A stretch of 11,406 bases of DNA, from NCBI GenBank assembly GCA_964580675.1, contig CAZOLI010000065.1, positions 1-11,406 on the forward strand, given 5' to 3'. The notes under the pieces are model-generated. The model was not told the DNA's origin and searched no databases. It saw only the letters and a program-made list of their open reading frames with translations. Shown here one piece after another: positions 7,441 through 11,406 of the stretch. How positions within the stretch are numbered: the first letter of the stretch is position 1; each line of letters starts with the position of its first letter. This stretch comes from CAZOLI01 sp964580675. Its GTDB lineage: Bacteria; Planctomycetota; MHYJ01; CAYXQY01. The position numbers and the translations under genes were made by a program.

Positions 7441-8556
7441 TTGTTAATCGACCGGCTTGAGTGCGTACAGTGCGGTGAATCCTATGTGCCCGCGCAAATT
7501 CAGTACCGGTGCGACGAGTGCGGGGAGTCGCTGGACGTCAAGTACGATTACGAAAAGATCGAGGAGAACATCGAGGGCGTCACCTTTACGGACCGGCCGT
7601 TCACGCAGTTTCGGTACCGGGAGTTCCTTCCCGTCGTCAGCAGAAAACACATGATCAGCATGGAGGCCGGTGGCACGCCGATCATCCGGGCCGGTCGAAT
7701 CGAGACGGATTTTGACCTGCGATTTAAGATGGAAAGCCACAACCCGACGGGGAGTTTCAAAGATCGGGGCACCTCGGTCGAGCTGGGGAAGGCACTGGAT
7801 TACGGGAAGCGGTCCATCGTCGTGGCTTCCACCGGCAATATGGGCTCCTCGATCGCCGCCTACTCCGCGCGGGCCGGGGTGGATGCCCGGATCTATGTTC
7901 CCGCCGGCACAACCGGGCCGAAGCGGAAACAGATGGAAAGCCATGGGGCGGAACTGGTGGAAGTAGACGGGGGATATTCGGCCGCCGCCCGGAAGGCCTG
8001 GGCGGATTGGGAGGAGCGGGACCGGTACCTGATGGGGGACTACCCGTACCGGGGCGAGGGGGAGAAAACGGTTGGTTTCGAGATCGCGGATCAGACGGAT
8101 CCGGATTACGTGGTCCTGCCGATCGGCAACGGCACCCTGATGCACGCCGTCTGGAAGGCCTTCGTGGAATTGCGGAACGTGGGGTTGGTTTCCGATGTGC
8201 CCGTTATGGTGGGGGTGCAGGCGGAAGGATGCAACACCGTTGTTCGAGCGTATCAGGAAGGGGAGGACCGTGTCGAACCGGTTGATCGGGCGGAGACGGT
8301 GGCCGGGGCCATTGCCTGTGAGGATCCGCTGGACGGCGAGCCTGCTCTGCACGCGCTGCAGGAAAGCGACGGGGCGGCCGTGACGGTTTCCGACGATGAG
8401 ATTCTGCGCGCAAAAGAACTGCTTGCGGAAAAGGAGGGACTGTACGCGGAGGAAGCCGGAGCGGTTGCACTGGCCGGTGTGCTCAAACGGCGGAAGATGT
8501 TTGGCGAGACAGACACCGTGATCTGCGGCGTCACCGGGCACGGATTAAAAACGTAA
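7441..8556 (+). CDS. thrC: Threonine synthase (pyridoxal-phosphate enzyme)
   Basis: The enzyme (EC 4.2.3.1) converts O-phospho-L-homoserine and water to L-threonine and phosphate in the cytoplasm, the last step of threonine synthesis. The product has 371 residues. An N-terminal zinc-ribbon-like segment has Cys8, Cys11, Cys24 and Cys27. The PLP-binding lysine is Lys107 in NPTGSFKDRG, followed by STGNMGSS (130-137), the phosphate-binding loop GNGTL (229-233) and the C-terminal TGHGLK (365-370). The length fits the short, archaeal-type threonine synthases. The start is TTG at 7441, with GGAGG (7427-7431) nine bases upstream. There is no in-frame ATG near the N-terminus, and the first cysteine pair begins at residue 8. 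A related PLP lyase is possible but unlikely given the TGHGLK ending. No other threonine-pathway gene is in the window. The protein is rich in Asp and Glu. Confidence 0.93.
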   Translation: MLIDRLECVQCGESYVPAQIQYRCDECGESLDVKYDYEKIEENIEGVTFTDRPFTQFRYREFLPVVSRKHMISMEAGGTPIIRAGRIETDFDLRFKMESHNPTGSFKDRGTSVELGKALDYGKRSIVVASTGNMGSSIAAYSARAGVDARIYVPAGTTGPKRKQMESHGAELVEVDGGYSAAARKAWADWEERDRYLMGDYPYRGEGEKTVGFEIADQTDPDYVVLPIGNGTLMHAVWKAFVELRNVGLVSDVPVMVGVQAEGCNTVVRAYQEGEDRVEPVDRAETVAGAIACEDPLDGEPALHALQESDGAAVTVSDDEILRAKELLAEKEGLYAEEAGAVALAGVLKRRKMFGETDTVICGVTGHGLKT

Positions 8557-8629
8557 TTGAATCGACCTATTGTTCCGGCCTCTGAAAATCAGCCGTCTTC
8601 CTTCCATGTCATCTTCCGGGGGAATCGAA

Positions 8630-8656
8630 ATTATTTGAATCCGGCCAACAAATAAT
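8630..8656 (+). other. AT-rich hairpin downstream of thrC
   Basis: ATTATTTG (8630-8637) and CAAATAAT (8649-8656) form a perfect 8-bp stem with an 11-base loop, 74 bases after the thrC stop. No T run follows, so it is not a standard terminator. It may only help to stabilise the 3' end of the transcript. Confidence 0.25.
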
Positions 8657-8815
8657 AAATCCCTTTGGGCACGGTGTGTTTACGTTCGGTTCTCGATGGA
8701 GGTTCATGTTCTTGCCGTCCGTTGACAGCCGGACATCGGACGACGGAATCAACCGGCCCGGAACGTCCGTTCCGCTGGAAACGCCAACGCCGTCGTTCAT
8801 TATGGACTGTGCTAT

Positions 8816-8824
8816 TGGTATCAT
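8816..8824 (+). promoter_or_regulatory. Candidate extended -10 promoter for the permease gene
   Basis: TG at 8816-8817, one base, then TATCAT at 8819-8824 (five of six matches to TATAAT) form an extended -10 element. No good -35 is present at the usual spacing, which extended -10 promoters can tolerate. The predicted transcription start, near 8831, coincides with the first base of the hairpin at 8831-8855. Confidence 0.35.
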
Positions 8825-8830
8825 TGGACA

Positions 8831-8855
8831 CGCTCCTTCCGGTATTGAGGGAGCG
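8831..8855 (+). promoter_or_regulatory. Hairpin at the predicted 5' end of the permease transcript
   Basis: CGCTCCTTC (8831-8839) pairs with GAGGGAGCG (8847-8855) over nine positions, including one G-U, closing a 7-base loop. It lies 50 bases before the permease start codon. Its left arm contains CCTTC (8835-8839), which could alternatively pair with GAAGG (8897-8901) in the permease ribosome binding site. It has no T run, so it is not a terminator. A role in transcript stability or translation control is a guess. Confidence 0.35.
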
Positions 8856-8904
8856 AAAGAAACGCCACACATTTTGTGACAATAAAGTTGGCCGAAGAAG
8901 GCAA

Positions 8905-10740
8905 ATGGACGTATCGCTGTTGATTGTGTTTGGGGTCATAACGGTGGCGGTGATTCTGTTTGTCACCGAATGGATCCCGATTGACCTCACGGCCATCGGG
9001 TTGATGGTGGTGCTGATTTTGCTGGAACCCTGGACCGGAGTGGGTGTGGAAGAGGGGATTCGGGGGTTCTCGAACCCGGCGACACTGACGGTGCTGGCGA
9101 TGTTTATGCTCAGCGAAGGCGTCCGCCGAACCGGAGCCGTACAAATACTGGTGAAGTGGTTGGATTCGGTTATCCGCGGCAGCGAGAACCGGTCGCTCCT
9201 CGCCATTTTTGCCCTGGCCGGTCCCCCGAGCGGCATCGTGAACAATACGCCCGTGGTCGCCGTGTTAATCCCGGTGGTTCGAAACCTCGCCCGTCAGGTC
9301 AAGGTATCGTCGTCCCGGTTTCTTATGCCGCTGTCGTTCATTTCGATGTTGGGGGGGACACTCACACTCATCGGCACCTCCAGCACCATACTGGCGTCGG
9401 AACTCTCCCAGCGGTTGATCGGCCGATCCATCTCCATGTTTGAATTTACTCACCTCGGCGCTGTGCTTCTCCTGGTCGGAGGAATTTACATGTATACCCT
9501 CGGGTGGTACCTGTTGCCGGACCGGCTCCGGGCGGAGGAGAACCTGGTGGAGGAGTTCGAAATGGAGGCGTATCTGACGGACGTGGTGATCCGGGAGGGA
9601 TCCGGCCTCGTGGGAAAAACCGTTCGCAACTGGAAACGGGAGAGCGACCTGGACCTGGACGTCATCCAGGTCATCCGGGACGGACGCCGGCTCAGCGGGG
9701 GCGTGGATCAACGATCTCTGCAGGCCGGTGACATCCTCGTGGTCCGGGCCAGCCGGGAAACCCTCGGAACCCTGATTGATTCCGAGCACCTGGAGATACA
9801 CGGGCTCGAGCCGGATGAGGTGCCGTCCCACATTGAAGATGAAGCGCATCCCGCCTCAGCGGAGCCGTCCGACGAGGTCGAGGAGGGAGACACGTTCGTG
9901 GAGGTGGTACTGCTATCGACGAGTCCCGTCGTCGGACAGTCCATCAGGGACATCCGGTTTCGGGACCGGTTCGACGCCATGGTGCTGGCGATTCGACGGG
10001 GAGGGGAAGTCATACGGGAACGAATGAAGAACATCGAACTCCGCGCCGGGGACACGCTGTTGATTCAGGCCAGTCCGGAAACCGTGGACCGCATTTCGGA
10101 CCGGCCGGGCTTTGTGGTGACCGGGGCGGACATGATGGTCGGCACGCGAACCGGTCGAATCCCCATGGCGGGTGTGATCATGGCGGGCGTCATACTGCTT
10201 CCGGCACTGAACGTGATGCCGATCGTTCTCAGCGCGTTCTGCGGGGTCATTGCCATGGTGCTGACCGGCTGTCTTCGGATGCGGGAGGCGTATGAAGCGG
10301 TGAGCTGGGACGTCATATTTTTGCTGGCCGGCGTCATTCCGCTGGGAATGGCCATGGAGAACACAGGGGCCGATCAGTTTCTGGCGGACCTCGTTCTCAC
10401 GACCGCCGACGTTCTGCCCGCCTGGGGAATCCTGTTTTTTCTCTATTTGTTGACCGTGACATTGACCAATCTCGTCAGCAACGTGGCCACGGTGATACTG
10501 ATGATGCCGATTGCGGTGACCGTGGCACAGTCCACGGGGGCAAATCCGTTTTCCTTTGTCATTGTCACCACACTTGCCTCCGCCACCGCGTTCATGACCC
10601 CGATCGGATACCAGACGAACCTGATGGTGTACGGACCCGGGGGATACCGGTTTTCCGATTTTGCCCGGGTTGGGGCCCCGCTGCAGGTTCTGATCGGTTT
10701 CACCGTGACCTTCGGCACCATTCTCATCTGGGGAATATAG
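8905..10740 (+). CDS. SLC13/DASS-type permease with two internal RCK-C (TrkA-C) domains
   Basis: The product is a 611-residue inner-membrane transporter of the divalent anion:sodium symporter type, a family that moves sulfate, dicarboxylates or other anions. Hydrophobic helices fill residues 4-205 and 419-611. Family motifs are duplicated across the halves: NNTPVV (113-118) with GGTLTLIGTSS (150-160), and SNVATVILMMP (525-535) with TPIGYQTN (565-572). Between them lie two cytoplasmic RCK-C domains (about 218-300 and 330-405), joined by an acidic Pro/Glu linker. These domains usually bind a small ligand and regulate transport. The length fits this subfamily. The start at 8905 was chosen because GAAGAAGG (8894-8901) precedes it and the first helix begins at once; the longer open frame from 8665 adds 80 hydrophilic residues unlike the family. 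The substrate cannot be told from sequence. It lies 348 bases after thrC with its own promoter candidate, so co-transcription is doubtful. Confidence 0.9.
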   Translation: MDVSLLIVFGVITVAVILFVTEWIPIDLTAIGLMVVLILLEPWTGVGVEEGIRGFSNPATLTVLAMFMLSEGVRRTGAVQILVKWLDSVIRGSENRSLLAIFALAGPPSGIVNNTPVVAVLIPVVRNLARQVKVSSSRFLMPLSFISMLGGTLTLIGTSSTILASELSQRLIGRSISMFEFTHLGAVLLLVGGIYMYTLGWYLLPDRLRAEENLVEEFEMEAYLTDVVIREGSGLVGKTVRNWKRESDLDLDVIQVIRDGRRLSGGVDQRSLQAGDILVVRASRETLGTLIDSEHLEIHGLEPDEVPSHIEDEAHPASAEPSDEVEEGDTFVEVVLLSTSPVVGQSIRDIRFRDRFDAMVLAIRRGGEVIRERMKNIELRAGDTLLIQASPETVDRISDRPGFVVTGADMMVGTRTGRIPMAGVIMAGVILLPALNVMPIVLSAFCGVIAMVLTGCLRMREAYEAVSWDVIFLLAGVIPLGMAMENTGADQFLADLVLTTADVLPAWGILFFLYLLTVTLTNLVSNVATVILMMPIAVTVAQSTGANPFSFVIVTTLASATAFMTPIGYQTNLMVYGPGGYRFSDFARVGAPLQVLIGFTVTFGTILIWGI

Positions 10741-10884
10741 ATAGACCCCATCTGAAAAGTGATATGAACCTCAGCGTCCCGTATTTTGGTCCTGATTGAG
10801 AAATTTCGACGAAAAAATGTCGTCTAAAAGTGCGTTATTGAGGGATCTTCAGAAGGAGGAAAGCACGGATCCTTCGGTCGTAGT

Positions 10885-10913
10885 AACGAAAGCAAGATGC
10901 ATTCGTTCCAATT
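10885..10913 (-). repeat. REP-like hairpin repeat, copy 1 (reverse orientation)
   Basis: Read on the minus strand, AATTGGAA is followed by a 10-position stem with one mismatch and a 3-base loop: on the plus strand AACGAAAGCA at 10885-10894 and TGCATTCGTT at 10898-10907. It shares the AATTGG flank and the stem pattern with copies 2 and 3. Confidence 0.5.
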
Positions 10914-10943
10914 ATGGGACTCGAAACGGTGCCTGTCTGAAAT

Positions 10944-10973
10944 AATTGGAACGAAGGCTTCCAGCCTTCGGAA
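10944..10973 (+). repeat. REP-like hairpin repeat, copy 2
   Basis: AATTGGAA is followed by a perfect 8-bp stem, CGAAGGCT (10952-10959) with AGCCTTCG (10963-10970), and a TCC loop. With copy 1 it forms an inverted pair: TTCGTTCCAATTAT (10902-10915) is the exact reverse complement of 10942-10955, a 14-bp inverted repeat around 26 bases. Confidence 0.6.
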
Positions 10974-11011
10974 ATTATTGCAAAATGAAACCATCCATTT
11001 ATGGGACGCTT

Positions 11012-11042
11012 CCGTCTCCAGTGGGACGGTCCGGAGGACCGT
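11012..11042 (+). repeat. Two overlapping, mutually exclusive GC-rich hairpins
   Basis: Hairpin one pairs CCGTCTC (11012-11018) with GGGACGG (11023-11029), including one T-G pair. Hairpin two pairs ACGGTCC (11026-11032) perfectly with GGACCGT (11036-11042). They share bases 11026-11029, so only one can form at a time. The segment GCTTCCG-YCYCCAGT here (from 11009) recurs next to copy 4 (11286-11300), which ties it to the repeat family. Confidence 0.4.
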
Positions 11043-11043
11043 A

Positions 11044-11073
11044 GATGAAGATAAAGATAAGGATAAAGATAAA
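11044..11073 (+). repeat. Tandem hexanucleotide repeat (GATAAA, five units)
   Basis: Five consecutive 6-bp units read GATGAA, GATAAA, GATAAG, GATAAA and GATAAA. The tract starts two bases after the GC-rich hairpins. It is probably a slippage-prone microsatellite with no coding role. Confidence 0.75.
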
Positions 11074-11086
11074 GAGTTGAACATCC

Positions 11087-11110
11087 GTTGATGGGTTTAT
11101 GGGTTGATGG
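11087..11110 (+). repeat. Tandem octanucleotide repeat (GTTGATGG, three units)
   Basis: Three adjacent 8-bp units read GTTGATGG, GTTTATGG and GTTGATGG. Downstream, the related words TTGAATGTT and TTGGATGTT appear around 11153-11168, suggesting a degenerate low-complexity tract. Confidence 0.6.
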
Positions 11111-11208
11111 GGGAGAGAAGCGTCTAGCGTTCGACGTTGTATTTTTTGGATCTTGAATGTTGGATGTTATCACGTCTTTTCACCCTTAGAAAAGAGGGAG
11201 GGCGTCCG

Positions 11209-11238
11209 AATTGGGGCGAAGGCATCTTGCCTTCGTAA
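11209..11238 (+). repeat. REP-like hairpin repeat, copy 3
   Basis: AATTGGGG is followed by a perfect 8-bp stem, CGAAGGCA (11217-11224) with TGCCTTCG (11228-11235), and a TCT loop, then TAA. It matches copy 2 in flank, stem length and loop size, with compensating changes at the last stem pair (C-T/A-G to C-A/T-G). Confidence 0.6.
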
Positions 11239-11269
11239 AGGGGAGATAAAAGAAAAAATTTAATTGATA

Positions 11270-11298
11270 TTGCGAAAGCAAGGATGCTTCCGCCCCCA
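11270..11298 (-). repeat. REP-like hairpin repeat, copy 4 (reverse orientation, degenerate)
   Basis: On the plus strand, GCGAAAGCA (11272-11280) and TGCTTCCGC (11285-11293) form a 9-position stem with one mismatch and an AGGA loop. Read on the minus strand it begins TGGGGGCG, a diverged form of the TTGGGGCG flank of copy 3. It faces copy 3 in opposite orientation. Confidence 0.45.
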
Positions 11299-11406
11299 GT
11301 CGGAAAAATATCCGTTTGTATGAATTTACCAAAAGCGCCCTCCGCTGCCGCTTCGTGCGCCACGACGAACGTTTCTGTAACCAACGTCCCCGGGGAAGTT
11401 CGTAGT

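Larger units (their letters stand above)
8557..8904. other. Intergenic region between thrC and the permease
   Basis: The 348 bases carry no supported gene; a frame entering the permease from 8665 is open but lacks a membrane-protein-like N-terminus or ribosome binding site. Besides the hairpins and promoter listed separately, there is an inverted repeat GGAACG-TC-CGTTCC at 8760-8773 and a good -35-like TTGACA at 8722-8727 with no matching -10. No clear thrC terminator with a T run is visible. Confidence 0.5.
10741..11406. other. Non-coding repeat-rich region at the right end
   Basis: No supported gene occurs in these 666 bases. Short frames here translate repeats (for example an Asp-Lys run from the GATAAA units). 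A minus-strand frame is open from the right edge to a stop at 11326, showing only 26 residues, which is too little to call. The region holds REP-like repeats, a pair of competing GC-rich hairpins and two short tandem repeats, listed separately. No clear terminator for the permease with a T run is visible. Confidence 0.6.

Noticed and set aside
7422..7460. Short 12-codon frame (MVEAKTVVNRPA) overlapping the thrC start, as a possible attenuator leader peptide
   Set aside because: Only one Thr codon and no Ile codons, unlike threonine-operon leader peptides, and no attenuator hairpin follows.
7444..8541. Long minus-strand frame opposite thrC (365 residues)
   Set aside because: Antisense shadow of a GC-rich gene with unmistakable threonine synthase motifs on the other strand.
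8722..8727. TTGACA as a permease promoter -35
   Set aside because: No acceptable -10 lies 16-18 bases downstream.
8665..8904. 80-residue N-terminal extension of the permease
   Set aside because: It lacks a ribosome binding site and any transporter-like sequence, whereas ATG 8905 has a Shine-Dalgarno and immediately begins a membrane helix.
10885..11298. CRISPR array
   Set aside because: The repeats are in mixed orientation, irregularly spaced and hairpin-shaped with divergent copies, with no cas genes; REP-like repeats fit better.
11326..11406. Minus-strand frame open at the right edge, 26 residues before a stop
   Set aside because: Too short, and adjoining repeat-derived sequence; it could be the tail of a gene outside the window, but nothing supports it.

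Overview
The window looks like a metagenome-assembled or draft bacterial scaffold: exactly 100 Ns at 6974-7073 mark a contig join of unknown true length. The organism is probably a member of Planctomycetota or a close PVC-group relative. That rests only on the pair of large secreted or anchored proteins with squalene-cyclase-like toroid repeats, one carrying an FHA domain, and on the repeat-rich intergenic DNA. No marker gene settles it.

Left part (1-6458): a 530-base leader region holds a candidate sigma70-type promoter (403-431). It is followed by a 5' leader that can fold so that the Shine-Dalgarno sequence of the first gene is paired. Two large same-strand paralogous genes follow. The first (531-2450) encodes an exported protein with a beta-rich module and an alpha/alpha-toroid domain. 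The second (2568-6356) encodes the same two modules behind a cytoplasmic FHA domain, one membrane helix and a long charged region. They are probably co-expressed, and their toroids should both lie outside the cytoplasm. The second gene's start codon also lies in a hairpin. A rho-independent terminator with an unusually long loop ends the pair (6360-6427).

Middle (6459-7440): an acidic protein of unknown function is encoded on the minus strand, convergent with the toroid genes, and its N-terminus is lost in the gap. Right of the gap, 367 bases without a convincing gene contain an extended -10 promoter candidate for the next gene.

Right part (7441-11406): threonine synthase (thrC; TTG start) is followed by a 348-base intergenic region with two hairpins and an extended -10 promoter candidate, then an SLC13/DASS-type permease with two cytoplasmic RCK-C (TrkA-C) domains. 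I see no functional link between these two beyond adjacency. The last 666 bases are non-coding and hold four copies of a REP-like hairpin repeat in both orientations, a GC-rich pair of competing hairpins, and short tandem repeats of 6 and 8 bp.

The most distinctive content is the FHA-membrane-toroid protein, its exported paralog, and the apparent structural control of translation start at both genes.
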